Assembly (NCBI GenBank): GCA_964605145.1
Contig: CAZSBG010000009.1
Coordinates: 1 to 64,000 of the forward strand
Direction of reading: 5' to 3'
Source: CAZSBG01 sp964605145
GTDB lineage: Bacteria > Zhuqueibacterota > Zhuqueibacteria > Thermofontimicrobiales > Thermofontimicrobiaceae
Length of the DNA: 64,000 nucleotides
Shown: positions 45,244-54,642 of the stretch, piece by piece
How positions within the stretch are numbered: position 1 is the stretch's first letter
How the letters are laid out: every line of letters starts with the position of its first letter
Notes under the pieces: generated by a model
Told to the model about the DNA's origin: nothing
The model's database searches: none
What the model saw: the letters and a program-made list of their open reading frames with translations, nothing else
Program-made: the position numbers and the translations under genes

Positions 45244-45996
45244 TTATTTATTCCCTTCGATAATTATCACAAATTCTCCTTTGAGGGTAATTAATTCTTC
45301 GTCCATTAAAATTTCTTTTAGATTACCCCGGTAGAATTGCTCGAATTTTTTTGTCAATTCTCTTGCAATAACAATCCGCCGATCCCCAAGAAATTCTAAA
45401 AGATGTTTCAAGGTTTTCAAAAGTTTCTTTGGGGATTCATAAATAATTATTGTACGTTTCTCTTCAGCCAATTCCGTGAGCCTTGTCTTTCTGCCTTTTT
45501 TGGCCGGAAGAAAGCCTTCAAATACAAAACGATCCGTCGGCAGGCCTGAGCAGACTAAGGCTGCGACAAAGGCTGTCGGGCCGGGGATGGCTTCAACTGG
45601 AATGTCATCTTTTATTGCTTCCCGTACCATGTAAAATGCAGGATCAGAGATTCCGGGAGTTCCTGCATCAGAAATTATGGCTATCGAATCCCCCCGGTTG
45701 AGCTTTTTTATGAGCCCCGGTGTCTTCTTCTCTTTATTGAAATCAAAATAGCTTGTCGTTTGCGTGTTGATATTGTAATGTCTCAGCAGAATGGCGGCGT
45801 GCCGCGTGTCTTCGGCAGCTATCAAATCTACCCGGGACAAAACTTCAACAGCACGAAATGACATATCTTTCAAATTGCCAATTGGCGTACTGACGATATA
45901 TAGTGTTCCTTTTTTACCGGGATCGTTCAGGTTTAGAGTTCTCCTTTTCCCTGTTTTTCTTCCACTGGTCTTATTTTGTGCAGATCTGCAGAACAT
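45244..45996 (-). CDS. rsmI: 16S rRNA 2'-O-ribose methyltransferase RsmI
   Basis: The protein is a tetrapyrrole-methylase-fold enzyme that methylates C1402 of 16S rRNA. It shows GTLYIVSTPIGNLKDMSFRA, AEDTRHAAILL, ISDAGTPGISDP and EAIPGPTAFVAAL, all diagnostic. The ATG at 45996 lies inside the upstream aminotransferase gene, giving a 64-bp overlap and an atypical 29-residue basic N-terminus without an SD. A CTG at 45930 sits ten bases after AAAAGGAG and just before the conserved region, so translation may begin there at a non-standard codon. Family assignment is firm; start is not. Confidence 0.94.
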   Translation of the reverse strand: MFCRSAQNKTSGRKTGKRRTLNLNDPGKKGTLYIVSTPIGNLKDMSFRAVEVLSRVDLIAAEDTRHAAILLRHYNINTQTTSYFDFNKEKKTPGLIKKLNRGDSIAIISDAGTPGISDPAFYMVREAIKDDIPVEAIPGPTAFVAALVCSGLPTDRFVFEGFLPAKKGRKTRLTELAEEKRTIIIYESPKKLLKTLKHLLEFLGDRRIVIARELTKKFEQFYRGNLKEILMDEELITLKGEFVIIIEGNK

Positions 45997-47300
45997 TTAT
46001 CGATTATTTCAATGGCTTTGTTTATAATTTGTTCCGTTGTATTCAAAGAGGGACGGAATCGGATGGAGCTTTCTCCGCACTTTAAAACCAACATGCCCAA
46101 TTCCTGGGCCTTGGTCATAAATTTGTTTCGCAAACAATCGGTCGGCAAATCAAACGCGATGAATAAACCTTTGCCCCGAACATTGGAAATAAAATCTGAA
46201 TATTTTTCCTGCAAATTCAACAGTTCGTTTTGAAAGTAGTTGCCAACTGTAGCAGCATTTTCGACAAGATTTTCTTCTTCGATAATTTCTAAATATTTCT
46301 GACTGCGCACCATATCGACTAAGTTGGCGCCCCAGGTCGAATTAATTCGACTGGATTCCTGAAAAACATTGTCTTCAACTTCATCAATTTTCTTGCCGGC
46401 CAGAATGCCGCACACCTGCGCTTTCTTTCCAAAAGCAAGAATGTCCGGCTCTACGTCGTGGTGTTGATATGCCCACATTTTCCCTGAAACACCAATTCCC
46501 GATTGAACTTCATCGAATATTAAAAGAATATCATTTTCATCGGATATTTTTCGGAGCTGCTTGAAAAATTCTGTTCTGAAGTGATTGTCTCCGCCTTCTC
46601 CCTGAATCGGCTCGATGATAATCGCGGCAATATCATCCGAATTTTCCTCAATTGATCGCTGAATTTGGTTGAGACTCATCTGCTCATGTTCTTCCACTTG
46701 TTTCAGATTTTCTCCTTCAAGCGGAAAGGTGATTTTCGGATTCAAGACCCGGGGCCAGTTGAATATTGGAAAATATTTTGTCTTTGCCGGATCTGCCGTG
46801 TTGGTTAATGATAGGGTATATCCACTTCGACCATGAAATGACTGTTGAAAATGAATGACTTTGCTCCCAAGTTCTTTTATGTGACCTTTTTTGTGATTTT
46901 TCCGTACTTTCCAGTCAAAGGCTGTTTTTAATGCGTTTTCTACAGCCAGAGCGCCGCCGCTTATCAAAAACAGGTGAGGCAGAGTTTCGGGAATTGAGAC
47001 TCGGGAGAATGTGTCCACAAATTCGGCCATTTCCACCGTGTAAAAATCAGAATTGGATGGTTTATTCAATGCTGCAAAAGATATTTTTTCCTTGAATTCA
47101 GGCGTTAACATTTTAGGGTGATTGAGACCAACCGGCAGCGTCGCAAAAAATGTGAAAAAATCGATATATTTGCGCCCTGTTTTGGCATCCACTAAATAAC
47201 TTCCCTGACTCTTTTGCAAATCAACAATAATATCGAATCCATCTACCAGCATGTGCTTAGATAAAATAGGGATAACTTCAGCGGGTTCAATTCTTTTCAT
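45933..47300 (-). CDS. lat: L-lysine 6-transaminase
   Basis: This 455-residue PLP enzyme moves the epsilon-amino group of lysine to 2-oxoglutarate, forming aminoadipate semialdehyde. It fits the LAT branch of class III aminotransferases, with FFTFFATLPVGLNHPK, HGRSGYTLSLTNT, PIQGEGGDNHFR, FDEVQSGIG and the PLP lysine in AFGKKAQVCG (K292 or K293). LAT enzymes are known from mycobacteria and actinomycetes and in stress or antibiotic pathways. The 3' end overlaps rsmI. Its own start has SD GGAGCAGAATGG. Physiological role here is likely lysine catabolism, by inference. Confidence 0.9.
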   Translation of the reverse strand: MKRIEPAEVIPILSKHMLVDGFDIIVDLQKSQGSYLVDAKTGRKYIDFFTFFATLPVGLNHPKMLTPEFKEKISFAALNKPSNSDFYTVEMAEFVDTFSRVSIPETLPHLFLISGGALAVENALKTAFDWKVRKNHKKGHIKELGSKVIHFQQSFHGRSGYTLSLTNTADPAKTKYFPIFNWPRVLNPKITFPLEGENLKQVEEHEQMSLNQIQRSIEENSDDIAAIIIEPIQGEGGDNHFRTEFFKQLRKISDENDILLIFDEVQSGIGVSGKMWAYQHHDVEPDILAFGKKAQVCGILAGKKIDEVEDNVFQESSRINSTWGANLVDMVRSQKYLEIIEEENLVENAATVGNYFQNELLNLQEKYSDFISNVRGKGLFIAFDLPTDCLRNKFMTKAQELGMLVLKCGESSIRFRPSLNTTEQIINKAIEIIDKCSADLHKIRPVEEKQGKGEL

Positions 47301-47706
47301 CCATTCTGCTCCTTGATTTACTTTGAATAGGTTGTAAAAATTATATCGTTAAAATTATTAATGAGTTAAAATGATATTATAGTCACATCTCAGCAGCGTA
47401 AAGATTTATCCATATTCAGGCGGTAGATAAACCAATCCCAAAAAAATAAAACTAAATATTATAATAAAAATAAATCTAAAAGTCAAGATAAAACAGGTTT
47501 ATCTTACAAAAGCTGTCGAAAGGAAAATAGGCATGAATTTAAAAAACTGCGGCAATTCGGCAAGGAAGTTGTTGCAATCCAAATCATGACCGGATGGTGT
47601 GCAGAAGGCAGGGAATTTTTGGGGAATAATTTAATTCCCCAATTTTTTCATTTAATGTCAAGAAGATTGAGATTCACCCTCAAGGCATGGAAAATACAGG
47701 CTATTT
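47301..47706. other. Intergenic region with a perfect palindrome
   Basis: No gene is seen in 406 bp. AAGATAAA-ACAGG-TTTATCTT at 47485-47505 is a perfect 8-bp inverted repeat about 185 bp upstream of the lysine aminotransferase gene. It may be an operator or a terminator for the HIT gene; nothing else stands out. Confidence 0.4.
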
Positions 47707-48189
47707 TCAATATTTATCAAATTGTTCTTTTAGTTTTTCCCAGGTCTCTGTCAGCCCTTCGGAAACGACTTTGGTATGCCCCAAAATTGGCATGAAATTG
47801 GTGTCGCCGCTCCAGCGGGGAACAATGTGAAAATGAAGGTGGTCTTTTACACCTGCGCCTGCAATTTCACCCAGGTTCATGCCAATATTGAACGCATGGG
47901 GCAGCATGGTTTGGGTTAGAGCCTGCTTGCACAATGCCAGCAATTCCATCAATTCCAAACACTCTTCGCTGGTGAGTTCGGAAATATCCGATGTGTGGCG
48001 GAAGGGGACAACCATCAGATGCCCGTTATTGTACGGATAAAAATTCATAATCACAAAACAGTGCTCTCCGCGGTACAGAATGAAATTTTCTTTATCTGTG
48101 TTTTCAGCAGGTTTTTCACAAAAAATACATCCCGGCGGTTTGGGTTGCTTGATATACTGAATCCGCCATGGCGCCCATAAAGTTTCCAT
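47707..48189 (-). CDS. HIT-family nucleotide hydrolase/phosphorylase
   Basis: This 160-residue protein has the histidine triad motif HLHFHIVPRW (H117, H119, H121), with H119 or H121 as the catalytic residue by family comparison. A zinc site is likely from C21 and C24 in GCIFC plus a later His. It resembles the Ap4A phosphorylase-like branch that begins LWAPWRIQYI. It acts on dinucleoside polyphosphates or AMP-lysine-type adducts in the cytoplasm. It follows the EF-G gene on the same strand, with a hairpin between them. Confidence 0.93.
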   Translation of the reverse strand: METLWAPWRIQYIKQPKPPGCIFCEKPAENTDKENFILYRGEHCFVIMNFYPYNNGHLMVVPFRHTSDISELTSEECLELMELLALCKQALTQTMLPHAFNIGMNLGEIAGAGVKDHLHFHIVPRWSGDTNFMPILGHTKVVSEGLTETWEKLKEQFDKY

Positions 48190-48234
48190 AATTATTCCAG
48201 ATATTGATGGTAAAGTTTAATTTGCATAATACGG

Positions 48235-48271
48235 ACAAAGGGCAATCGGAATGTCCGCTCGCCCTTTGTCT
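48235..48271 (-). terminator. Perfect 10-bp hairpin between EF-G paralogue and HIT genes
   Basis: GACAAAGGGC (48235-48244) pairs with GCCCTTTGTC (48262-48271), and a second short stem CGGA/TCCG lies within the loop. No long T-run follows, so it may be a processing or partial termination signal between the two genes. Confidence 0.55.
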
Positions 48272-48300
48272 GTTATCGTGTAATTCGTATTGGTCAATTA

Positions 48301-50385
48301 TCAGGCGTTTTTCTCAGCCTCGGTCTGCTCGATGATTTTTTCGGCCACGTCTTTGGGGACTTCCTCATAATTCGATAATTTGCGCGTATGTGCGCCGCGC
48401 CCCTGGGTGAGTGACCGCAATGTTGTGGAATATTTGTACAACTCGGCCAAAGGGATTTTGGCATTGATGACCTGAAACGGGCCATTAGAATCCATACCAA
48501 GAATTTTACCGCGTCGGCTTGAAATGTCACCCATTACATCGCCCATAAAATCTTCCGGCACCTGGATTTCAACGTCATAAATAGGTTCCAGTAATACGGG
48601 TTTGGCTCCTTTGAATACTTTTTTGAAGCACATGGACCCTGCAATTTTAAAGGCCATATCAGAAGAATCCACCGAATGGTAACTGCCAAAGAATAAAGTC
48701 ACTTTGACATCAACGACAGGATAACCGGCGATTACGCCGTCGGCCATGGCTTCTTTTACACCTTTTTCAACGGCCGGGATGAATTTACCCGGAATGACAC
48801 CGCCAACAATAGCGTCAACGAACTCATACCCTTCGCCTTTGTTCGGCTCCAGTTTCAATGAAACGTCGCCGTACTGTCCGCGACCACCTGATTGTTTTTT
48901 GTGTTTGTACTGACTTTCACCTGCCGCGCGAATGGTCTCGCGATAGGGGATTTTCGGTTCGATCAGATTGACATCGACGCCGTATTTTTCTTTCAATCTT
49001 TTTACAACGATGTTCAAATGCAATTCGCCCTGACCGGAAATAATCACCTGCTTCAGTTCTGCATCAACATTTACTTTGAACGTTGGGTCCTCGTCCTGAA
49101 TGCTGTTCAATCCGGATGAAATTTTATCTTCATCGCCTTTGGCTTTTGGCTCAACTGCAACACGAATGACTGGTTCCGGAAAGGCGATTTCTGGAAGGAT
49201 AATGGGATTCGATTTGTCGCACAGTGTGTTGCCGGTGGATGTGTTTTTCAATTTCACGATAGCGCCGATATCGCCGGTGCCGATTTGGCCAATTTCTTTT
49301 CTGTTCTTACCATTCATCAGGTAAATCTGTCCAATTTTTTCTGCAGAATCTTTGGATGAATTCAACACCTCGGTGCCTGTTTTCAAAATACCGGAATACA
49401 CTTTCACAAAGGATAATTCACCCACATGTGGTTCTGAAATTGTCTTGTAAACCAATGCGGAAAGCGGTGCGTCATTCTTTATTTCCCGGGTAATTTCATC
49501 GGAGGCGCCCGGTTTTACGCCGACAGCTTCAGGCATGTCAGCTGGCGAAGGAAACGTACTGACGACCAAATCCAGCAGCGGACGTGTCCCAATATTTTCT
49601 GTCGCGACGCCGCACATAATTGGAAATAAATTTCCTGATATGATGCTTTTTCTAAGGCCTTGCTTCAATTGTTCATCTGTCAATTCACCTTTATCACAAA
49701 AAATATCCAATAATTCTTCATCATTTTCTGAAACAGCTTCCATTAGTTCATTGCGCAATTCTTCTGCCCTGTCTGCAAATTCTGCAGGAATGGCTTCTTC
49801 TGTGAATTTTCCGGATTTATTCTTTTCAAATTTTAATAATTTCATCTTGATAATATCCACTATACTATCGAATTTTTCATTCCCTTCATTCACCGGAAAT
49901 TGAAGCGCCGCAACGCTATTGCCAAATCGTTCTTTTGTCATGTCGTACACTTTGGCGAAATTGGCATGTTCCTTGTCCAGGCGATTGACAAAAAACATCC
50001 GCGGGATTTCGTTTTTCTCAGCAATTCTATACACGGATTCAGTGCCAACTTCGATTCCTGAAACACCATTAAGCAGGACAATCGCTGCATCGCTGACTCT
50101 CATCGCACCGATTACTTCACCTACAAAATCTGAATATCCCGGCGTATCCATTACATTGATTTTATGATTCTTCCAATCCATATGCAACATCGAGGTGCTG
50201 ATAGATATTTTTCGTTCAATTTCATCATGATTGTAGTCGGAAATTGTTGAGCCATCGTCAACGGTCCCAATTCGGTTTGATTCCCCGGCTGTAAAGGCAA
50301 TTGCCTCGGCCAGGGATGTTTTGCCAACATCTCCGTGAGATATAAGTCCCACATTCCTGATTTGTTCTACTGTGTATTCTTTCAC
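48301..50385 (-). CDS. Elongation factor G paralogue (EF-G2 type)
   Basis: The 694-residue GTPase has G1 SHGDVGKTS, G3 DTPGY, G4 NRLD and the five-domain EF-G order through to the domain IV/V sequence MGDVMGDISSRRGKILGMD. G4 is NRLD rather than the usual NKMD, and the P-loop differs from canonical FusA, which puts it in the FusA2-like branch of uncertain role, perhaps ribosome recycling or stress. Start is GTG at 50385 with AAGGAGG eight bases upstream. It may be a second EF-G; canonical fusA would normally lie in the str operon, which is not in this window. Confidence 0.9.
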   Translation of the reverse strand: MKEYTVEQIRNVGLISHGDVGKTSLAEAIAFTAGESNRIGTVDDGSTISDYNHDEIERKISISTSMLHMDWKNHKINVMDTPGYSDFVGEVIGAMRVSDAAIVLLNGVSGIEVGTESVYRIAEKNEIPRMFFVNRLDKEHANFAKVYDMTKERFGNSVAALQFPVNEGNEKFDSIVDIIKMKLLKFEKNKSGKFTEEAIPAEFADRAEELRNELMEAVSENDEELLDIFCDKGELTDEQLKQGLRKSIISGNLFPIMCGVATENIGTRPLLDLVVSTFPSPADMPEAVGVKPGASDEITREIKNDAPLSALVYKTISEPHVGELSFVKVYSGILKTGTEVLNSSKDSAEKIGQIYLMNGKNRKEIGQIGTGDIGAIVKLKNTSTGNTLCDKSNPIILPEIAFPEPVIRVAVEPKAKGDEDKISSGLNSIQDEDPTFKVNVDAELKQVIISGQGELHLNIVVKRLKEKYGVDVNLIEPKIPYRETIRAAGESQYKHKKQSGGRGQYGDVSLKLEPNKGEGYEFVDAIVGGVIPGKFIPAVEKGVKEAMADGVIAGYPVVDVKVTLFFGSYHSVDSSDMAFKIAGSMCFKKVFKGAKPVLLEPIYDVEIQVPEDFMGDVMGDISSRRGKILGMDSNGPFQVINAKIPLAELYKYSTTLRSLTQGRGAHTRKLSNYEEVPKDVAEKIIEQTEAEKNA

Positions 50386-50565
50386 AAAATCCTCCTTAAA
50401 TTACGATAATCTTTATCTTTATCACTGCCAAGTCACATTGTAACGAAATTGTCGATTAAACGACTGTGTCTTCGGGGTGAATCATTTTGTGCGTAGTGGC
50501 AGACCAGTCAAACGATTAAATTATCATTTAAATCTAACCAAGCAGTTTTATTTATTTCAATAATA

Positions 50566-52065
50566 TTAGCTTTGTTTCAATTTCCTTTTTAAAATCTGAC
50601 CAATTTTATTTCGGGGTAATTTGTTATAGAATTTAATGACTTGTGGGCATTTATAGACCGGCATTTGATTTTTGCAATAGTCAATAATTTCTGAAGCAGT
50701 CAGTTTTTCATCCGGCCGCAGAACAAGGCATGCCTGCACGTCTTCTTTGTGGTCCGGATGAGGCATCGAAATGACGGCAGCTTCCTGAATTTGGGGATGC
50801 GTTACCAGGATTTCTTCGATCTCCTTGGTATAAATATGGAATCCGCTTTTGATAATCACGTCCGATTTTTTGCCGCCAATGTACAGATATCCCATTTCAT
50901 CTTTTTTCCCCAGATCACCGGTGTATAACCACCCATTTTTCAATCGTTTTGAAAAAAGATCTGAATCGTTCCAGTAGCCTTTCAGCACATCCTGGCCTAA
51001 AATTGCAATCTCTCCAATTTCGTTGGGTTGAATCTCGTCGCCACGCTCGTTGTGAATTTGAATTTCAAGGCCGGCCAATGCGACACCCACCGAATCGTTT
51101 CGAATATCCAGGGACGGATGGTTGGAGGACACAATCCCACCGCTTTCTGTTAAACCATAGCAATTAAGAAGCGGCACCCCAAATCGGTCTTGAAATTCGG
51201 CGTGCAACTGCTCTGAAATGGATGTCCAGGATGACAAACAAAATTTTAATGAGTTCCCTTTGAAAGATTCCGGCTTTAATTTTATGAATGACTCATAAAT
51301 TTCCGAATTAGCGACAACCACAGACGTTTTTGTAGCATCCGTTTCAGCGGCAATTACCGGAATGTCAAGTTTGCCGTGAAGCACAACTGAGCCGCCGATT
51401 GAAAGAGCGCTGTTCAGGATGATATTTTGACAGGACACTAAAAATAACGGTAAAATGGCTGCAAATACATCGTTGCGGGTAAACCGAAAAAAATCAATGG
51501 CCCGGTTTGCGTTCGCCGATAAATTGAGATAGCTCAGCTCCACTCCCACCGGCAGCTCAGTCATGCCTGAAGTATACTGAATCTGCGCCACGTCCTCTGC
51601 TGTTCGGCCCTGGTAGGAAAAATCGGCCGGAGCTTCTGCAATTAAGGTGATCAGGTTGTAATCAACATCCCCCGCCGATGTTCCCAGGCAAATCGTTAAA
51701 GGCTTTTCTTCAACAAATTCCAATGAGCGACTGATTGTGTCGGAGAATCCCGCCCAAAAAATGATAGCATGTGGCTTAAGATTTTTTAGCACATGAAAAA
51801 TATCATCTTTTTCCAGCAAAAAATTAATAGGGGAGACGATAGCTCCAATTTTCAGCACAGCATAATAACTGAAAACAAAATGAGGCAAGTTCGGCAACAT
51901 GAGCGCGATACGGTCGCCACTCTTTAATCCGATTTTCCTCAATCCATTAGCTAATTTGTTTGTAATGTTTTCAACTTGCCCAAAACTTATTTTGTGATCT
52001 TTAAAAATGATTGCATCTTTATTGGGAACTTCCTGTGCGACTTTTTGAAATTTCTCAATAATCAT
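50566..52065 (-). CDS. ANL-superfamily acyl-CoA ligase-like enzyme with altered P-loop
   Basis: This 499-residue protein has the adenylate-forming layout: NCYGLTESGG (A5), YTGDLGKKDEMGY (A7), GGKKSDVIIKSGFHIYTKEIE-region (A8) and a C-terminal PRNKIGQILKRKL with the catalytic lysine. The A3 phosphate-binding loop, normally TSGTTGxPKG, reads TSGMTELPVG, so the second Gly is Glu and the Lys is Val. Activity toward ATP may be reduced or changed. The ATG at 52065 has no well-spaced SD; GGAGGA lies 15 bases upstream, so the true start may differ. Substrate is probably a fatty or aryl acid. Confidence 0.85.
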   Translation of the reverse strand: MIIEKFQKVAQEVPNKDAIIFKDHKISFGQVENITNKLANGLRKIGLKSGDRIALMLPNLPHFVFSYYAVLKIGAIVSPINFLLEKDDIFHVLKNLKPHAIIFWAGFSDTISRSLEFVEEKPLTICLGTSAGDVDYNLITLIAEAPADFSYQGRTAEDVAQIQYTSGMTELPVGVELSYLNLSANANRAIDFFRFTRNDVFAAILPLFLVSCQNIILNSALSIGGSVVLHGKLDIPVIAAETDATKTSVVVANSEIYESFIKLKPESFKGNSLKFCLSSWTSISEQLHAEFQDRFGVPLLNCYGLTESGGIVSSNHPSLDIRNDSVGVALAGLEIQIHNERGDEIQPNEIGEIAILGQDVLKGYWNDSDLFSKRLKNGWLYTGDLGKKDEMGYLYIGGKKSDVIIKSGFHIYTKEIEEILVTHPQIQEAAVISMPHPDHKEDVQACLVLRPDEKLTASEIIDYCKNQMPVYKCPQVIKFYNKLPRNKIGQILKRKLKQS

Positions 52066-52101
52066 AACGACAATACAAATTCCTCCAATTTTCCGAATCA
52101 T

Positions 52102-52416
52102 TAATAGTAAAAAAAAAAAATGTCAAAATCAAGTTTTTTTTAAAACATGCATTGGTTCCGATTTAAAACACTGAAGTTGTTATTGATTTCGGTGAGATAG
52201 TCCTTTCTGATTTATACAGCAGAATAAAGTGCTTGACTATTTAGGAAATAATGTTAAATTAAAAAGTTCGTTTCTATTCTATTATTTCCCACATAACAGC
52301 GCCAATTAAAACTCGCTGGTAAGCGAAAAATTGTGAAACTGGTTTTTCGTGCAGAATTTGTCACAGACGTAATTGAATTTTAAAAATATGAACGTAATGT
52401 CAGGAGGGCGAACTGG
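52102..52416. other. Divergent promoter region between acyl ligase and symporter genes
   Basis: This 315-bp space separates two divergently transcribed genes and should hold promoters for both. I see no clear paired hexamers or hairpins. AGGAGGGCG at 52401-52409 is the SD for the symporter at 52417. Confidence 0.4.
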
Positions 52417-54522
52417 ATGTATATTCTTGGTTTGCATATTTTGGATTTCAGTATTATTGTCTTCTATGTTATATTTATTCTATGGCTTGGAAAAAAAGCT
52501 TCAGACAAAACAAAAGATACGGGCGATTTTTACATTGCCGGTCGTAAATTGGGCAAATTCTACCAGTTTTTTCTGAATTTCGGCAATTCAACCAACGCGG
52601 ATCAGGCCATGGCCGTTTCCCGGGAAATCTATCGTCAGGGTATTGGCGGTATGTGGATTCAGTATCTTGTTTTGTTTCTCACACCTTTCTACTGGTTTAC
52701 AACGATGTTGTTCCGCCGGGCGAGAATGATTACCATTGGTGATTTATTTACAGAGCGATTTCGGAGTGAATTCCTTGGGGGCGCGTATGCTATATTTACG
52801 CTGATTATGGCATTTATCGGCGGTGGAGTCGGATATATGGTTGCCGGCAAAACCATGATGGCGCTCACCCCCAAGCCGGCTGCTGAGTATTCCATTGAAG
52901 AAGCTCGCAGTGTGGAAATGTTTGAGGAATATAAGCTGCTATCAGGTAAGAAAGAAATGGGCCTCACCGCGGATGAGGAGCTCCGCTACAAAGAGCTCGT
53001 GGAACGAAACAAAAAAGGGGAATTGCAGTCGTTCGTATCATATATTAATGTGGTGATTTTTTATTTATTATATGCTGTGATTGTAGGAATTTATACCGTG
53101 TTAGGAGGGTTTTTAGCTGCGGCGATTACAGATGCCATCCAGGGGGTGCTAATTATCACGTTTTCTTTCATACTCATTCCCATTGCGCTGAGTAAAATAG
53201 GAGGATTCTCAGGTCTGCATGCTGCGGTGCCTGATTATATGTTTCTCCTGTTCGGTTCAGCAACAATGAGCGAGTACGCCTGGTACACAATTTTTGCTAT
53301 GGTATTGGCCAATCTTGTCTCCATTGTTGCCAGCGCGCCGATGATGGCAACTGCCGGCTCGGCGAAAAATGAAGATACTGCCCGGTTTGGGATGATTGGC
53401 GGCATGTTCTTCAAGCGATTTCTGATGATTTTCTGGGCACTGGCCGGTCTGCTGGCCATTGGTCTGTTTGCCGGTGAACTGCACGATCCTGATTTGATCT
53501 GGGGATTTATGACGTACAAGCTGCTGTTTCCCGGCGCCATCGGCTTGATGCTGGCAGGAATTTTAGCCGCAAATATGTCCACACTGGATGCCGCTTCGGT
53601 TACCAATGCCGCGCTATTCATCCGAAATATTTATCAACCCTTTCTGCCGGATAAATCGGAAAAGCATTATATCAATGTGGGGAGAATTGTCATTGCAGTG
53701 ACCCTGCTGGGGGGTATTGGAACAGCGCTGTTTGTAGGCAATCTTCTCGATCTATTTAAATATTTCATTTCGTTCCCGGCAATCTTCGGGGCTCCCATCT
53801 GGCTGGCGTTTGTATGGCGTCGCCTGACCAAATGGGCGGTTATTATTCAGGTATTTGTCTGCTTCATTATTTATGCGATCATCCCCAATGTGTTTCAGAC
53901 AATAGACTCTGTCAGACACAATGCAACCTTTTTACTGGAAACAAGGCCGAAAATTGTGACGATTAACACAGGCGCCCTGGCAGAAGATGTAGAAGAAGGA
54001 CGAGCCACTGAAGTTGGAGAAGTGATCCAAAAGGAACATACTATTTTGCCCACAGGTGTATTTTTTGAAAAAGTCGCGTTGAAAAATCCTGAAGATCCCA
54101 GTCAGGGTAAAGAGGGCCTGGGACGTTTTAACGCTGAAATTTGGGTGCTGAGTTGGCTGGGAATTGACTTTACTAAATTTACAAAAGCACAACTTGTAAT
54201 GACCCGATTCCTGTTCGATGCATTATTCCCGTTTGTGCTGTTATTTATTTTGAGCTATTTAACGCCTCAGGTTTCGAAAAACGATCTGGATCGGTTCTAT
54301 GGAAAACTGCATACGTCGGTGAAGCCAACTCAGGAGGAGGAAGATGAGGCTCTTGAGGATGCCTACAAAAATCCGGAGCAATTCGAAAAATCCAAACTGT
54401 TCCCCGGCACGAATTGGGAAATCCTGAAACCCAGTTGGAAAGATGTGTATGGATTCGGCGGAAGCTGGCTGCTGGTTCTGCTGATGCTGTTACTGCTGTG
54501 GTTGATGGTGAACATAAAATAA
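52417..54522 (+). CDS. Sodium:solute symporter (SSS family), long form
   Basis: This 701-residue inner-membrane protein has the SSS core. It starts MYILGLHILDF and has DFYIAGRKLGKFYQFFLNF near residue 38 and GNSTNADQAM, then the GGFLAAAITDAIQGVLIITF and LAANMSTLDAASVTNAALF motifs. It has about fourteen helices. A hydrophilic insertion of about 60 residues lies near 150-210, and a larger soluble insertion at about 500-585 separates the last helices; both are longer than in typical SSS proteins. Substrate (sugar, amino acid or similar) is not clear. A bidirectional terminator follows. Confidence 0.92.
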   Translation: MYILGLHILDFSIIVFYVIFILWLGKKASDKTKDTGDFYIAGRKLGKFYQFFLNFGNSTNADQAMAVSREIYRQGIGGMWIQYLVLFLTPFYWFTTMLFRRARMITIGDLFTERFRSEFLGGAYAIFTLIMAFIGGGVGYMVAGKTMMALTPKPAAEYSIEEARSVEMFEEYKLLSGKKEMGLTADEELRYKELVERNKKGELQSFVSYINVVIFYLLYAVIVGIYTVLGGFLAAAITDAIQGVLIITFSFILIPIALSKIGGFSGLHAAVPDYMFLLFGSATMSEYAWYTIFAMVLANLVSIVASAPMMATAGSAKNEDTARFGMIGGMFFKRFLMIFWALAGLLAIGLFAGELHDPDLIWGFMTYKLLFPGAIGLMLAGILAANMSTLDAASVTNAALFIRNIYQPFLPDKSEKHYINVGRIVIAVTLLGGIGTALFVGNLLDLFKYFISFPAIFGAPIWLAFVWRRLTKWAVIIQVFVCFIIYAIIPNVFQTIDSVRHNATFLLETRPKIVTINTGALAEDVEEGRATEVGEVIQKEHTILPTGVFFEKVALKNPEDPSQGKEGLGRFNAEIWVLSWLGIDFTKFTKAQLVMTRFLFDALFPFVLLFILSYLTPQVSKNDLDRFYGKLHTSVKPTQEEEDEALEDAYKNPEQFEKSKLFPGTNWEILKPSWKDVYGFGGSWLLVLLMLLLLWLMVNIK

Positions 54523-54545
54523 TTGATATTCTGAAATATTTTGAT

Positions 54546-54590
54546 AAAAAAACCAGCCTCAAATTTTTTGTTGGGGGCTGGTTTTTTTTG
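54546..54590. terminator. Bidirectional rho-independent terminator
   Basis: AACCAGCC (54551-54558) pairs with GGCTGGTT (54576-54583), flanked by A-run on the left and T-run on the right. It serves the symporter on the plus strand and the lipoprotein gene on the minus strand. Confidence 0.9.
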
Positions 54591-54642
54591 TTTTTGCGGA
54601 GAAGGATCTCCACCCCGGAAATGGAGGCCATCTATTACTCAA

